Source: Bacteroidales bacterium
Lineage (GTDB): Bacteria > Bacteroidota > Bacteroidia > Bacteroidales > UBA932
Direction: 5' to 3'
Length of the DNA stretch: 64,000 nt
Assembly (NCBI GenBank): GCA_022653675.1
Contig: JALCST010000001.1
Span: 186,001 to 250,000, forward strand
Of the stretch, positions 52,016-63,457 are shown piece by piece. The position numbers and the translations under genes were made by a program. The notes under the pieces were generated by a model, which ran no database searches, was not told where the DNA came from, and saw nothing but the letters and a program-made list of their open reading frames with translations. Within the stretch, counting starts at the first letter, position 1, and every line of letters begins with the position of its first letter.

Positions 52016-53302
52016 ATGATTGGAGAGAACGTGGCCCCCCTTGCCGAAAGGATGCGGCCAACCACACTGGACGATTACGTAGGACAAAAACATCTGGTCG
52101 GTCCAGGCTGCGTGCTCAGGAAGATGATCGAAACCGGAAATCTTTCATCCTTCATTTTGTGGGGTCCTCCGGGCGTCGGAAAAACCACGCTGGCAAAAAT
52201 AATCGCCAAATCCCTCGATCGGGAATTCTATACGCTCTCGGCTATCTCATCAGGTGTCAAAGACGTCCGTGAAGTAATCGGAAAAGCTAAAGGCAACCGC
52301 ATGTTCGCCAAGGCCGCACCGATTCTTTTCATAGACGAAATACACCGTTTCAACAAGGCGCAACAGGATGCGCTTTTGGGCGCCGTGGAAGACGGGACAG
52401 TCGTTCTCATCGGTGCCACCACCGAGAACCCATCGTTCGAAGTCATATCCCCCCTACTCTCCAGATGTCAGACGTTTGTGCTTAATCCACTTGAAAACAG
52501 CGATTTAGATATACTGCTGAAAAATGCCTTGCAAAAGGACGAGGTGTTAAGGAAACGCAAGATAACTGTAAGGGAAACCGACGCCATGTACCGTTATGCC
52601 GGAGGCGATGCGAGAAAATTCCTCAACATAATAGACATAATTGCGAGTTCCTTCGCCCCGGACAAGGAGATAATAATAGACAACAAACTCGTCACCGAAA
52701 AACTGCAGGAGAATTTGTCCTATTACGACAAGAACGGGGAACAACACTACGACGTAATTTCCGCCTTCATCAAGAGCATGCGCGGCAGTGATCCCAACGC
52801 TGCGGTCTATTGGCTGGCGAGAATGATCGCGGGAGGCGAAGATCCCCTGTTCATAGCACGCAGAATGGTGATATTGGCTTCAGAAGACATAGGTCTCGCT
52901 AATCCGAACGCCCTGCTCCTTGCCGAGGCTTGTTTCAATGCGGTTCACGAGGTGGGAATGCCTGAAGCGCAGCTGGTACTCTCGGAAACATGCGTCTACC
53001 TGGCTTCCTCGCCGAAAAGCAACAGCACTTACAGGGCTCTGCAGGCGGCATTGAACAATATCAGGGAAAACGGCGAACCACCAGTTCCATTGCATCTCAG
53101 AAATGCCGTAACCAATCTAATGAAAGATTTGGATTATGGAAAAGATTACAAATATGCACATGACTTCGAAGGTAATTTCGTAAATTTGGAATTTCTTCCG
53201 GAAGGCGTAGAAGGAACAAAGTTCTACGACCCCGGCGACAATCATAGGGAAAAAGAGATAAGGGCAAGATTGGCGGCACATTGGAAGAAATACGGATATT
53301 AA
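52016..53302 (+). CDS. rarA: replication-associated recombination ATPase RarA (MgsA)
   Basis: 428-residue AAA+ protein of the clamp-loader group that acts at stalled replication forks with SSB. Start APLAERMRPTTLDDYVGQKHL, Walker A GPPGVGKTTLAKII, Walker B ILFIDEIHRFNKAQQD, sensor ATTENPSFEV, and the C-terminal tetramerisation segment with EDIGLANPNALLLAEA. A GAGGAAG ribosome-binding sequence precedes the ATG. It lies 11 bases before the NagB-like gene. Confidence 0.96.
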   Translation: MIGENVAPLAERMRPTTLDDYVGQKHLVGPGCVLRKMIETGNLSSFILWGPPGVGKTTLAKIIAKSLDREFYTLSAISSGVKDVREVIGKAKGNRMFAKAAPILFIDEIHRFNKAQQDALLGAVEDGTVVLIGATTENPSFEVISPLLSRCQTFVLNPLENSDLDILLKNALQKDEVLRKRKITVRETDAMYRYAGGDARKFLNIIDIIASSFAPDKEIIIDNKLVTEKLQENLSYYDKNGEQHYDVISAFIKSMRGSDPNAAVYWLARMIAGGEDPLFIARRMVILASEDIGLANPNALLLAEACFNAVHEVGMPEAQLVLSETCVYLASSPKSNSTYRALQAALNNIRENGEPPVPLHLRNAVTNLMKDLDYGKDYKYAHDFEGNFVNLEFLPEGVEGTKFYDPGDNHREKEIRARLAAHWKKYGY

Positions 53303-53313
53303 AAATCAAGAAT

Positions 53314-55218
53314 ATGATACAGAAAATGGATTTCACCAAAAGATTTGAAAAAATCCCCGTAGAGGTTTACACGAATTCGAGCGATGCGGCCCTGACTGTG
53401 GCTGAAAGCATTATCTCCACCATAAATCGCAATTCGACGTCAGGCAAAAAAACCGTACTTGCGCTTGACGCCTCTTCCCCGTGCGTATTGGTTTACGAAG
53501 CGCTGGCAAACGCTTGCAAGAAGGGCGACGTTTCATTCAAAAACGTAGTAGTCTTTTCATTAGATGAATACTATCCACTGGACAAAATGGAGCTTCAAAG
53601 CCACTACCGTTTTCTAAAGGAGTATCTTTTCGATTTGGTCGACATAGACGAGAAAAACATCCATTGCGTCGAAAGTTCTGAACACGACGATCTTACAGCC
53701 TATTGTTCTTATTTCGAATCGCTAATAGAAAAGGAAGGGGGAATAGACATCCTGGTCACTTCCGGCATGGCGTCCAACGAACCTGGTGCCGCCCTGAATA
53801 CCAGGACGCACGTCGTAACATTGAACTATATATCCCGCCTTATAGCGGCAGGAGACTTTTTCGGAGTCGAAAACGTGCCCCACAAAGCCATCACGATGGG
53901 TATCGATACGCTTATGTCGGCAAACAAGGTGTTTCTGCTCGCATTCGGGGAAGGATCCCCGGAAGAAGTAGCCAAGGTCGTCGAGGGAGCAGTTACCGAC
54001 CAGGTGCCGGCATCTTTCTTCCAGACCCACAAGGATGTAACCTATTACATCGACCAGCCCGCTTCGATCGAACTGACCAGAATAAAAACCCCTTGGCTCG
54101 TTGGTTCCTGCAAATGGAATTTTTATCTTATAAAGAAGGCCGTATTCTGGTTGTGCCGCAAACTGGACAAACCCATCCTGAAACTTACAGACCGCGACTA
54201 CAACGATAACGGACTCGGGGAAATGATTTCCGGGGACAGGGTCGCCAGCAAGATAAACATAGACGTATTCAACGACCTGCAACATGCGATTACAGGCTGG
54301 CCGGGAGGGAAGCCGAATGCAGACGATTCCACCCGTCCGGAAAGGGCATTGCCATACCCTAAAAGGGTCATAGTCTTTTCCCCTCACCCCGACGACGACG
54401 TCATATCGATGGGAGGAACCATAGCACGTCTATCGGAACAGGGACACGATGTGCACATAGCATATGAGACATCGGGCAACATTGCTGTCTTCGACCATGA
54501 AATAGTAAAATACGTTGATGTCTTGCGCCAGCTTGAAAAAATTGACGACAAACTGCTTCACGTAAACAGCATAACCGGCACTTTCGACAGGATTCAGAAC
54601 GAGCTTGCCGAAAAACATCCCGGGGAACCGGATAAAAAGGAAGTGCGCGAATTGAAGACCGCCCTTCGCCGCGGAGAGGCTAAATCAGCCAGCAGGTACC
54701 TAGGAATAATGGATGACCACGTTCATTTTTTGAACCTGCCTTTCTACGAAACAGGAGGTGTGAAGAAAAACCCGCTGTCCCAAGCCGACATAGACATCGT
54801 CAAAAAACTACTTGAAGAGGTGCAGCCGCATCAGGTATTCGCTGCGGGAGACCTTTCCGACCCACACGGAACACACAGGGTATGCACGACAGCGGTCATC
54901 GAAGCTCTTCACCAGTTGAAAGACGAACCGTGGATAAAGGATTGCCGGGTTTGGTTCTATCGCGGAGCATGGCAAGAGTGGGATGTAACCGAAGCTGAGA
55001 TGGCAGTTCCACTAAGTCCTGAGGAAGTCGTGATCAAGCGCGAAGCTATTTTCCGTCACCAATCACAAAAGGACCGTCCCCTTTTCCCCGGTGCCGACCC
55101 AAGGGAATTCTGGAAACGCGCGGAAGACCGCAACCACAACACCGCCATTATCTTCGATAAACTCGGCATGGCCGAATACCAGGCAATCGAGCTTTTCAAA
55201 CAGTACAAGATAAAGTGA
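53314..55218 (+). CDS. glucosamine-6-phosphate deaminase-like/PIG-L deacetylase fusion
   Basis: 634 residues from the ATG at 53314. The N-terminal NagB-like domain (about 1-265) has FSLDEYYPLDKMELQSHYRF and ENVPHKAITMGIDTLMSA. Where NagB has GxGxDGHIAFNEPG this protein reads ILVTSGMASNEPGAALNTRT, so the loop is about five residues shorter and lacks the catalytic Asp and His; the Glu of NEP is kept. The C-terminal PIG-L/LmbE domain (about 350-634) has FSPHPDDDVISMGGTIARL and DPHGTHRVCTTAVIEAL, the Zn-binding pattern of N-acetylglucosamine deacetylases. Similar fusions are annotated nagB in Bacteroidales, but deaminase activity is doubtful here; a deacetylase or sensor role is possible. Confidence 0.82.
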   Translation: MIQKMDFTKRFEKIPVEVYTNSSDAALTVAESIISTINRNSTSGKKTVLALDASSPCVLVYEALANACKKGDVSFKNVVVFSLDEYYPLDKMELQSHYRFLKEYLFDLVDIDEKNIHCVESSEHDDLTAYCSYFESLIEKEGGIDILVTSGMASNEPGAALNTRTHVVTLNYISRLIAAGDFFGVENVPHKAITMGIDTLMSANKVFLLAFGEGSPEEVAKVVEGAVTDQVPASFFQTHKDVTYYIDQPASIELTRIKTPWLVGSCKWNFYLIKKAVFWLCRKLDKPILKLTDRDYNDNGLGEMISGDRVASKINIDVFNDLQHAITGWPGGKPNADDSTRPERALPYPKRVIVFSPHPDDDVISMGGTIARLSEQGHDVHIAYETSGNIAVFDHEIVKYVDVLRQLEKIDDKLLHVNSITGTFDRIQNELAEKHPGEPDKKEVRELKTALRRGEAKSASRYLGIMDDHVHFLNLPFYETGGVKKNPLSQADIDIVKKLLEEVQPHQVFAAGDLSDPHGTHRVCTTAVIEALHQLKDEPWIKDCRVWFYRGAWQEWDVTEAEMAVPLSPEEVVIKREAIFRHQSQKDRPLFPGADPREFWKRAEDRNHNTAIIFDKLGMAEYQAIELFKQYKIK

Positions 55219-55237
55219 CGGACTCATCCATGCAAAG

Positions 55238-56125
55238 TCACCTTTGATCGGGTCTGCAAATTGCTTCGACGGGATAATGATCGGAAATGTAAGGAACTCC
55301 GTAATTCCCATCCAGGGTGCGGAAAATGGAAAACCTGACATTCCTCCCCAGTATGTAGTCTATTTGTTCCCTTGAACCATTTCCAAATCCGTTGAAAGTG
55401 TATTTTCTGTCCGTAACGGGAGCAGAATCGCGCGAGTCGGCCAGATAAGAATGGAAAATAGCAACCACTTCATTTTCCGGGGAAACGTTGAAGTCACCGC
55501 CGAGTATTACTGCCGCATCATCTCCTGCGATTTTGTGAATTCTGGAATTCAATAATTTGGCTGATTCGAAACGTGCGGTGACTCCCATGTGGTCGAGATG
55601 GGTATTGAAATAGTACAGCTCGCTTCCATCAGATTTGTTCCGGAGCCTTACCCATGTCGCCGTTCGTTTGCATGCCGCATCCCAACCTTTGGAAACCGTG
55701 TCAGGAGTTTCGCTGAGCCAAAAGGTTCCGCAAGAAATCAGGTCATATTTCGAAGAGAGAAAGAAAATTGCCATGAACTCTCCCCCATCCTTGCCATCAT
55801 CACGACCGATGCCGACACGCGTATATTCGGGGCAATATTTTTCGAAATACTTCACTTGATGCAGAGTTCCCTCCTGTATTCCGAAAGCATCCGGCAATTC
55901 GTCCGAAACCACCCTTACAGCTCCATCGCGACGGTTGCTCCAGCAATTATTCCCGTCCTGTTCGGGAGATGTGCTGTTCCTTATGTTGAATGAAATGATC
56001 TTCACGTCTTCTGATGAATTCGCGGAATCGATCCTGGAAGCGACGACAGTCGTATTTTCTTGTGCGAACGCACAAGTGTAATAAAATAAAGAGATTAGAA
56101 ATAAAAACTTGAATTTTCCTTTCAT
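55238..56125 (-). CDS. secreted endonuclease/exonuclease/phosphatase-family protein
   Basis: 295 residues with signal peptide (MKGKFKFLFLISLFYYTCAFAQ). EEP fold motifs in order: VKIISFNIRNSTS, LPDAFGIQEGTLHQVKY (metal-binding Glu), YYFNTHLDHMG, ILGGDFNVSPEN and YISDHYPVEAICR (catalytic Asp-His). The fold covers DNases, sphingomyelinases and sugar or lipid phosphodiesterases; the secreted Bacteroidales members of this type have no settled substrate. Own -7 box upstream; divergent from the ATP synthase operon. Confidence 0.9.
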   Translation of the reverse strand: MKGKFKFLFLISLFYYTCAFAQENTTVVASRIDSANSSEDVKIISFNIRNSTSPEQDGNNCWSNRRDGAVRVVSDELPDAFGIQEGTLHQVKYFEKYCPEYTRVGIGRDDGKDGGEFMAIFFLSSKYDLISCGTFWLSETPDTVSKGWDAACKRTATWVRLRNKSDGSELYYFNTHLDHMGVTARFESAKLLNSRIHKIAGDDAAVILGGDFNVSPENEVVAIFHSYLADSRDSAPVTDRKYTFNGFGNGSREQIDYILGRNVRFSIFRTLDGNYGVPYISDHYPVEAICRPDQR

Positions 56126-56147
56126 TGTCTGTACAATTAATTTTACA

Positions 56148-56155
56148 CAAATATA
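56148..56155 (-). promoter_or_regulatory. -7 box of the EEP-family gene
   Basis: Minus strand TATATTTG, an exact TAnnTTTG match about 22 bases before the ATG at 56125. Confidence 0.55.
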
Positions 56156-56183
56156 ACAATCATTTTTTGTCGGATTTTATTGT

Positions 56184-56191
56184 TACTTTTG
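56184..56191 (+). promoter_or_regulatory. -7 box of the ATP synthase operon
   Basis: TACTTTTG, an exact TAnnTTTG match, 27 bases before the atpD ATG. No standard -33 element is obvious at 19-20 bases. Confidence 0.6.
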
Positions 56192-56203
56192 CACGGTTTT
56201 TGA

Positions 56204-57742
<1,539 letters not shown>

Positions 57743-57759
57743 CGCAAGCGATTGGAAGT

Positions 57760-58017
57760 ATGTCGGCAAATATGGCAAAATTGCATTTGAACATAGTCTC
57801 TCCGGAGAAGGAAATTTTCGATGGCGACGTAGATTACGTAAAGGTACCGGGAACGCTATGCCCTTTCGAAATCTTTCCGGAACATGCTCCTATCATATCT
57901 TCTCTTGCTGCCGGCAACCTGATTTATAGTGTGAACGGAAAAGAAGCCACAGTGGTCGTTGAGAGTGGTTTTTTGGAACTGGACAGCAAGGGCGTAATAA
58001 CCGCCTGCCTGTCGTAA
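57760..58017 (+). CDS. atpC: ATP synthase F1 subunit epsilon
   Basis: 85 residues from the ATG at 57760 (a second ATG at 57772 gives MAKLHLNIVSPEKEIF). Only the N-terminal beta-sandwich is present: IVSPEKEIFDGDVDYVKVPG, CPFEIFPEHAPIISSLAAGN. The C-terminal helical hairpin that inhibits ATP hydrolysis in the 130-140-residue proteins is missing, as in other Bacteroidota. Begins 17 bases after atpD. Confidence 0.95.
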   Translation: MSANMAKLHLNIVSPEKEIFDGDVDYVKVPGTLCPFEIFPEHAPIISSLAAGNLIYSVNGKEATVVVESGFLELDSKGVITACLS

Positions 58018-58022
58018 CTATT

Positions 58023-58418
58023 ATGGAAATGAACCGAAAAGATGTTGCCAAAGGAATACTGATGTATACGGTTTTTGCTGCCTTGGTCGCAGTAATAAGC
58101 ATAGCCGTGTTTCGTTTCTGGATTCCCAAATACTATTTTAGGCTGTATCCCTTAATTCCGGTATACTTTTACGTTACCGGCATGGTGCAATTTCTGATAG
58201 TAAGTAAAGCAAAGGCCCGGAAACCCAAATCCTGGACCAATATCTTCTTTGCGGCCAAGTCGGTAAAACTTATTGTAGCCTTGGCTGTAGCTGTCCTTTA
58301 CTGCTTTGCACACAAGGATATAGCTATGGCAGTTTTAATCTCCACCGGAGCCGTTTATCTGCTGGTTCTCGCTTTCGAGACCTGGTTCTATTATTCATAT
58401 GGTAAAAAGGAAGTTTAA
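58023..58418 (+). CDS. membrane protein in the AtpI position of the ATP synthase operon
   Basis: 131 residues with four hydrophobic segments (ILMYTVFAALVAVISIAVF, LIPVYFYVTGMVQFLIV, SVKLIVALAVAVLYCFA, MAVLISTGAVYLLVLAFE). It starts 5 bases after atpC and overlaps atpB by 20 bases. Placement and topology resemble AtpI, a c-ring assembly or Mg-transport helper, though I see no clear sequence identity with it. Confidence 0.75.
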   Translation: MEMNRKDVAKGILMYTVFAALVAVISIAVFRFWIPKYYFRLYPLIPVYFYVTGMVQFLIVSKAKARKPKSWTNIFFAAKSVKLIVALAVAVLYCFAHKDIAMAVLISTGAVYLLVLAFETWFYYSYGKKEV

Positions 58419-59562
58419 CATAACGATCATTTGCCTTGCGATTCTGTTCGCTGCAATTCAGCCTGCTTTTGCTCAGAATGCGCAGGAACTCCGCCTTGAC
58501 AGCCTCGAAACGGCTCAAAACGACAGCGTGGCTTTAAATGCGGCAGGCAATGCCGCAAAAAAGAAAAGCCTTGACATCAAGTCGATGATTTTTGGCCATG
58601 TGGGGGATTCTTACGAATGGAATATAACCAAAATCGGCAACAAAAACATCAAGATTGTCCTTCCGGTCATTTTGATAAGCAAACGGAATGGAATACACGC
58701 CTTTTCCTTCAGTAAGTTCGCAAAGAATAGCGGAGTATATGACGGATTTCACATAGCTCCGGCGGGAAGCCCTTATGCCGGTAAAATAGTGGAATATGAC
58801 GGGAACGGAAAGGAAGTACGCCCTATGATGGATATTTCCATCACGAGAACCACGTTGGCGATATTCATCAACGGATTGTTGCTGCTCATAATCATTCTGT
58901 CCACAGCACATTGGTACCTGAAACATCCTGACGGGAAAACTTCCCCGAAAGGATTCGTGGGTTTCATGGAAATGTTCATAATGATGGTCGAAAACGAAAT
59001 AGTTAAGGAATGCGTGGGACCCAACTACAAGAAATTCTCCCCTTACCTGCTCACAGCCTTCTTCTTCATATTGCTGAGCAATGTTATGGGACTCCTTCCC
59101 TGTTTTCCTGGCGGAATTTCGATTACAGCCAATATATCCATAACCCTGGTACTTGCATTGTTTACATTTTTCATAACCAATGTATTCGGTACCAAGAAAT
59201 ATTGGAAAGGCATACTATGGCCGGATGTTCCGGTCGCGATGAAAGCCCCTTTGATGCAACTGATCGAATTCATAGGCATGCTGACAAAACCCTTCGCATT
59301 GATGGTCCGTCTTTTCGGCAACATGTTGGCGGGACATATGGGAATGTTCATAATCACATGCCTGATATTCATAGGAGCTACTATAAGCCCCGTCATGACC
59401 GGAGCTATGAGCGTAGTCTCGATACTCCTGAACGTATTCATGAGTTTGCTCGAATTGCTTGTCGCATTCATCCAGGCTTACGTCTTCACTATGCTTTCAG
59501 CTGTCTTTATCGGACTTGCCCAGGAAAAGGAAGTGGGGGAAAAGGAAGTAGTAAAAAAATAA
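58399..59562 (+). CDS. atpB: ATP synthase F0 subunit a
   Basis: 387 residues, longer than the 271 of E. coli because of a cleavable signal (IICLAILFAAIQPAFAQ) and a ~110-residue extracytoplasmic N-domain, typical of Bacteroidota. The membrane part includes YLLTAFFFILLSNVMGLLP, the essential Arg segment PFALMVRLFGNMLAGHMG and ELLVAFIQAYVFTMLSAVFIG. It forms the proton half-channels against the c-ring. Confidence 0.96.
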   Translation: MVKRKFNITIICLAILFAAIQPAFAQNAQELRLDSLETAQNDSVALNAAGNAAKKKSLDIKSMIFGHVGDSYEWNITKIGNKNIKIVLPVILISKRNGIHAFSFSKFAKNSGVYDGFHIAPAGSPYAGKIVEYDGNGKEVRPMMDISITRTTLAIFINGLLLLIIILSTAHWYLKHPDGKTSPKGFVGFMEMFIMMVENEIVKECVGPNYKKFSPYLLTAFFFILLSNVMGLLPCFPGGISITANISITLVLALFTFFITNVFGTKKYWKGILWPDVPVAMKAPLMQLIEFIGMLTKPFALMVRLFGNMLAGHMGMFIITCLIFIGATISPVMTGAMSVVSILLNVFMSLLELLVAFIQAYVFTMLSAVFIGLAQEKEVGEKEVVKK

Positions 59563-59598
59563 ATTAACGAAAAATAAACTATTAAAAATCAAATTATT

Positions 59599-59853
59599 AT
59601 GTTATTAACAGTTATTTTAGAGGCATCTGCCGCAGCCTCGTTGGGAAGATTCGGAATAGCCATCTCCTCAGCAATAATCATAATTGGCGCCGGGATAGGA
59701 ATCGGAGGTATAGGGCAAAAGGCAATGGATGCCATTGCACGTCAGCCTGAAGCTGCAAACAGTATCCGTATGAACATGATACTTTCGGCAGCACTTATCG
59801 AAGGACTGGCATTCTTCGCCCTTATCGTCTGCCTTATCGGTTACTTCGTTTAA
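59599..59853 (+). CDS. atpE: ATP synthase F0 subunit c
   Basis: 84 residues forming a two-helix hairpin. The polar loop is ARQPEAAN and the ion-binding carboxylate lies in AALIEGLAFFALIV. Aligned with Na+-type c subunits, the liganding Gln in helix 1 is Ile (GAGIGIGGIG) and the Ser after the Glu is Gly, so a proton-driven ring is expected; this is inference. The 36-base gap before the ATG is almost purely A and T, which should leave the start unstructured and favour the high translation the ring needs. Confidence 0.96.
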   Translation: MLLTVILEASAAASLGRFGIAISSAIIIIGAGIGIGGIGQKAMDAIARQPEAANSIRMNMILSAALIEGLAFFALIVCLIGYFV

Positions 59854-59866
59854 CAGTTAAGGGATC

Positions 59867-60370
59867 ATGTCACTTCTACTGCCTGAAAGCGGCCTTATCT
59901 TCTGGATGTTCATCACCTTCCTGGTGGTATTCTTCATATTGGCTAAATTCGGTTTCCCGGTCATAACCAATATGGTGAACAAGAGAAAGGAGTATATTGA
60001 CCGTTCTTTGGAAAATGCCGATAAAGCCAATGCAAAACTCGCCGATATTCAAAAGGCGAGCGATGAAATTGTGTCCAAGGCCGACAAAGAACAGAGCCGC
60101 ATCCTGAGAGAGGCTGCAGAAGAGAGGGAAAAAATAATATCTGACGCTAAAAAGAAGGCGGAGATTGCCGCCCAGAAAGAGATTGCCAATGCTAAGGAGA
60201 CGATCAAATTGCAGCAGGAAGAAGCTACCAGATCATTACGGCGCGACGTTTCCGAACTCGCAATCGAAATAGCAGAAAAGATACTCCGCAAGAAGCTGGA
60301 CTCCGAAGGAGAACAAATGAGCATGGTCGACCGAATGGTCGACGAAGCCGTAAACAACAAGCTAAATTGA
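59867..60370 (+). CDS. atpF: ATP synthase F0 subunit b
   Basis: 167 residues: one N-terminal membrane helix (LIFWMFITFLVVFFILAKFG) then a long charged coiled coil (EYIDRSLENADKANAKLAD, ILREAAEEREKIISDAKKK) that forms the peripheral stalk. Begins 13 bases after atpE and ends 7 bases before atpH. Confidence 0.95.
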   Translation: MSLLLPESGLIFWMFITFLVVFFILAKFGFPVITNMVNKRKEYIDRSLENADKANAKLADIQKASDEIVSKADKEQSRILREAAEEREKIISDAKKKAEIAAQKEIANAKETIKLQQEEATRSLRRDVSELAIEIAEKILRKKLDSEGEQMSMVDRMVDEAVNNKLN

Positions 60371-60377
60371 ACAAGGA

Positions 60378-60944
60378 ATGGATGTGAACATTCTTTCGAT
60401 GAGGTACGCCAAGGCGCTTTTTCAATTCGCCGCTGAGAACGGGGACGAAAAGAAAGTCTATGAGGAGTGCCAGATCCTGTCTATGGCCTTCCCCGAGGTC
60501 AAAAAACTTCGCGTTACACTTCAAAGCCCTCTCGTCAGCGAGGAAGAGAAGACCTTGCTTATTCGTGAAGCCTGCTCGCCGGGAGGAAAGGATGTAAGTC
60601 CTTCATTCAATTCCTTCATAAAACTTGTGATCCGTAACAAGCGGGAAGGTTATGTGAACTCCATCATTTTGATTTACATGGACCTTTACCGCAATAGCAA
60701 ACACATAGGCGTGGCAAAGCTCACTACGGCTGTCCCTGTTGAAAAACACGTTCTGGAACGCATCAGCGAAAAGACAAGGCTTCACCTGCATGCAGCTGAA
60801 ATGGAATTCGACACAAAGGTAGACCCACGTATAGAAGGGGGATTCATATTCGATTTCAACGATTTCAGAATCGACGCCAGTGTTTATTCCCAGCTGCTGA
60901 ACATAAGGAAACAGTTGACGGACCGCAACAGAAGGATCGTATAA
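60378..60944 (+). CDS. atpH: ATP synthase F1 subunit delta
   Basis: 188 residues. Starts MDVNILSMRYAKALFQFA, the typical delta/OSCP opening. The C-terminal part has KTRLHLHAAEMEFDTKVDP and IEGGFIFDFNDFRIDASV. It joins the top of F1 to the b stalk. Confidence 0.94.
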   Translation: MDVNILSMRYAKALFQFAAENGDEKKVYEECQILSMAFPEVKKLRVTLQSPLVSEEEKTLLIREACSPGGKDVSPSFNSFIKLVIRNKREGYVNSIILIYMDLYRNSKHIGVAKLTTAVPVEKHVLERISEKTRLHLHAAEMEFDTKVDPRIEGGFIFDFNDFRIDASVYSQLLNIRKQLTDRNRRIV

Positions 60945-60965
60945 TCCTTTTTTAAGAATTTTATT

Positions 60966-62552
60966 ATGAACGATGACATTAAAGTTAGTGAAGTTACCGA
61001 AATCCTGCATCAGCAACTTGAAAGCATAGATTCAGGTATACAGGTAAGTGAAATTGGAAAGGTTCTCCAAGTGAGCGATGGAGTTGTGAGAATATACGGA
61101 CTCAGGAACGCGCAGGCGAACGAGCTCATAGAATTCGAGAACGGTGAAAAAGCCATCGTAATGAACCTCGAAGAAGATAACGTCGGTGCCGTACTTTTGG
61201 GCAGAACCGACATGATCAAGGAAGGATACATCGCGAAGCGTACCGGACACATCGTTTCGATTATGGCAGGCGAAAGCATGCTCGGTAGGGTCATAAACCC
61301 TTTGGGTGAACCGATGGACGGCAAAGGGCCCCTTGACGGAGGAACCTTGTACGAAATGCCTCTCGAGCGCAAAGCCCCCGGCATAATTTTCAGGGAACCC
61401 GTAAACGAACCCCTTCAGACTGGCCTGAAAGCCATAGATGCTATGATCCCGATAGGAAGAGGACAACGCGAATTGATCATTGGCGACCGTCAGACGGGAA
61501 AAACAGCAATAGCGATCGACACCATTATTAACCAACGTGCGAACTACGAGGCAGGAAACCCTGTTTACTGCATATACGTAGCCGTAGGACAAAAGGATTC
61601 TACAGTTGCCGCAACGGTCCAGACTCTCCGGAAATATGGGGCAATGGATTATACGGTAGTCGTTTCGGCATGCGCAGCCGACCCTGCCGCGCTCCAATAT
61701 TTCGCACCTTTTGCAGGAGCTGCAGTTGGCGAATATTTCCGAGATACCGGGCGTCATGCTCTCGTAATTTACGACGACCTGTCCAAGCAGGCTGTCGCAT
61801 ACCGGGAAGTTTCCCTGATTCTGCGTCGTCCTTCCGGAAGGGAGGCATATCCTGGCGACATATTTTATCTCCATTCACGCCTTCTCGAACGAGCTGCAAA
61901 GATTATCAGCCAACAGGAAGTCGCATCCCAGATGAACGACGTCCCTCCTTCTTTAAAGGGAAAAATAAAGGGAGGAGGTTCTCTTACCGCATTACCGATC
62001 ATCGAAACGCAGGCAGGCGATGTCACTGCTTACATACCTACCAATGTGATTTCAATTACCGACGGCCAGATATTTCTCGATACCGACCTGTTCAACCAGG
62101 GTATACGCCCGGCCATAAACGTCGGAATATCGGTTTCACGTGTCGGGGGCAATGCCCAAATCAAGGCTATGAAACAGGTAGCAAGCTCTCTTAAGATAAA
62201 TCAGTCTCAATATCAGGAACTAGAGGCATTCACTAAGTTCGGCGGCGAAGTTGACCCCGTTACCGCACTAGCCATCAACAAGGGGCAACGCAACACGAAG
62301 CTTCTGTGTCAGAAGCAATACAATCCGATTCCCGTCGAAAAGGAAATCGCAATCCTTTACTGCGGTACGCATGGGTTGCTCCATGACATCCCGGTTGACA
62401 AGGTTGAGACTTTCGAGAAGCTCTTCCTTGAAACGCTTGAATTGAAACATAAGGATGATGTTCTCAACCTATTGAAAGAAGGCACTATAAACGACAGCGT
62501 AACAGCCATCCTCAATGAGACCGCTGCTTCCATAGTTAAGCAGATCATTTGA
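60966..62552 (+). CDS. atpA: ATP synthase F1 subunit alpha
   Basis: 528 residues, the non-catalytic nucleotide-binding subunit. Walker [56 protein letters not shown], and the arginine-finger region [18 protein letters not shown]. Begins 21 bases after atpH. Confidence 0.98.
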   Translation: MNDDIKVSEVTEILHQQLESIDSGIQVSEIGKVLQVSDGVVRIYGLRNAQANELIEFENGEKAIVMNLEEDNVGAVLLGRTDMIKEGYIAKRTGHIVSIMAGESMLGRVINPLGEPMDGKGPLDGGTLYEMPLERKAPGIIFREPVNEPLQTGLKAIDAMIPIGRGQRELIIGDRQTGKTAIAIDTIINQRANYEAGNPVYCIYVAVGQKDSTVAATVQTLRKYGAMDYTVVVSACAADPAALQYFAPFAGAAVGEYFRDTGRHALVIYDDLSKQAVAYREVSLILRRPSGREAYPGDIFYLHSRLLERAAKIISQQEVASQMNDVPPSLKGKIKGGGSLTALPIIETQAGDVTAYIPTNVISITDGQIFLDTDLFNQGIRPAINVGISVSRVGGNAQIKAMKQVASSLKINQSQYQELEAFTKFGGEVDPVTALAINKGQRNTKLLCQKQYNPIPVEKEIAILYCGTHGLLHDIPVDKVETFEKLFLETLELKHKDDVLNLLKEGTINDSVTAILNETAASIVKQII

Positions 62553-62565
62553 CAGGAAACTAATC

Positions 62566-63447
62566 ATGCCGGCACTTAAAGAGATAAAAAGCAGACTTAA
62601 TGCAGTAAAAAGTACGCGAAAGATCACTTCGGCGATGGAAATGGTCTCTTCTGCCAAATTGCGCAGGGCGCAAACCTCTATTCTGGGTATGCTTCCTTAT
62701 CGTGACAAACTGGAAAACATTCTGACCAATTTTCTGAAGACCGACGTAACGGTTAATTCCATATTTGTTAAGGAACGCCCGGTAACAAACGTAACCATTA
62801 TAGTGTTTTCCTCCAATTCATCACTCTGCGGAATGTTCAACCAGAACATCAACAGGTTATTCGCCAAATCGGCCGGAGAATATGAAAAATCGATCGGCAA
62901 AAAAAATATAACCGTCTACCCTATCGGCAAAAAAATAGAAACCTTCGTCCTCAAAAATGATTATCGGAGCGCAGGTTCATTCCAGCATTTAGCCGAAACA
63001 CCATCCTACAAGGATACGGCAGCAATCGCGACGGACTTGATGAACAAATTCCAGAATGGTGAGACAGACCGTGTGGATATGATATACCACCATTTCAAGT
63101 CAAAAGCAGTCCAGGAACTCGTATATGAACCTCTCCTTCCCTATAATTTATCCAAGTTCCGCAAGACAGACGATGAGGATGATGAAAATTATTCGGTGGA
63201 ATATATCGTAGAGCCGAACATTCAGATGCTCATAAACGAACTGATGCCCTTGGTCATACGTCAGCAACTCTTTACCGCACTTACGGACTCAAATGCGTCA
63301 GAACATGCCGCACGCACAGTTGCCATGAGGACTGCTACCGATAACGCCGACGATCTAATCCAAGAATTGACTGTGGAATACAATAAATTCCGCCCGCAAT
63401 CCATTACCAACGAATTGCTCGATATCGTAAGAGGCTCGATGAAATAA
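62566..63447 (+). CDS. atpG: ATP synthase F1 subunit gamma
   Basis: 293 residues. N-terminal helix IKSRLNAVKSTRKITSAMEM with KLRRAQ and the C-terminal helix ALTDSNASEHAARTVAMRTA are the rotating coiled coil; the central Rossmann-like part has SSNSSLCGMFNQNINR. An acidic stretch KTDDEDDENYS near residue 205 is extra compared with E. coli. Last gene of the operon; ten bases from the convergent kinase gene. Confidence 0.96.
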   Translation: MPALKEIKSRLNAVKSTRKITSAMEMVSSAKLRRAQTSILGMLPYRDKLENILTNFLKTDVTVNSIFVKERPVTNVTIIVFSSNSSLCGMFNQNINRLFAKSAGEYEKSIGKKNITVYPIGKKIETFVLKNDYRSAGSFQHLAETPSYKDTAAIATDLMNKFQNGETDRVDMIYHHFKSKAVQELVYEPLLPYNLSKFRKTDDEDDENYSVEYIVEPNIQMLINELMPLVIRQQLFTALTDSNASEHAARTVAMRTATDNADDLIQELTVEYNKFRPQSITNELLDIVRGSMK

Positions 63448-63457
63448 GGTTTTCCAA

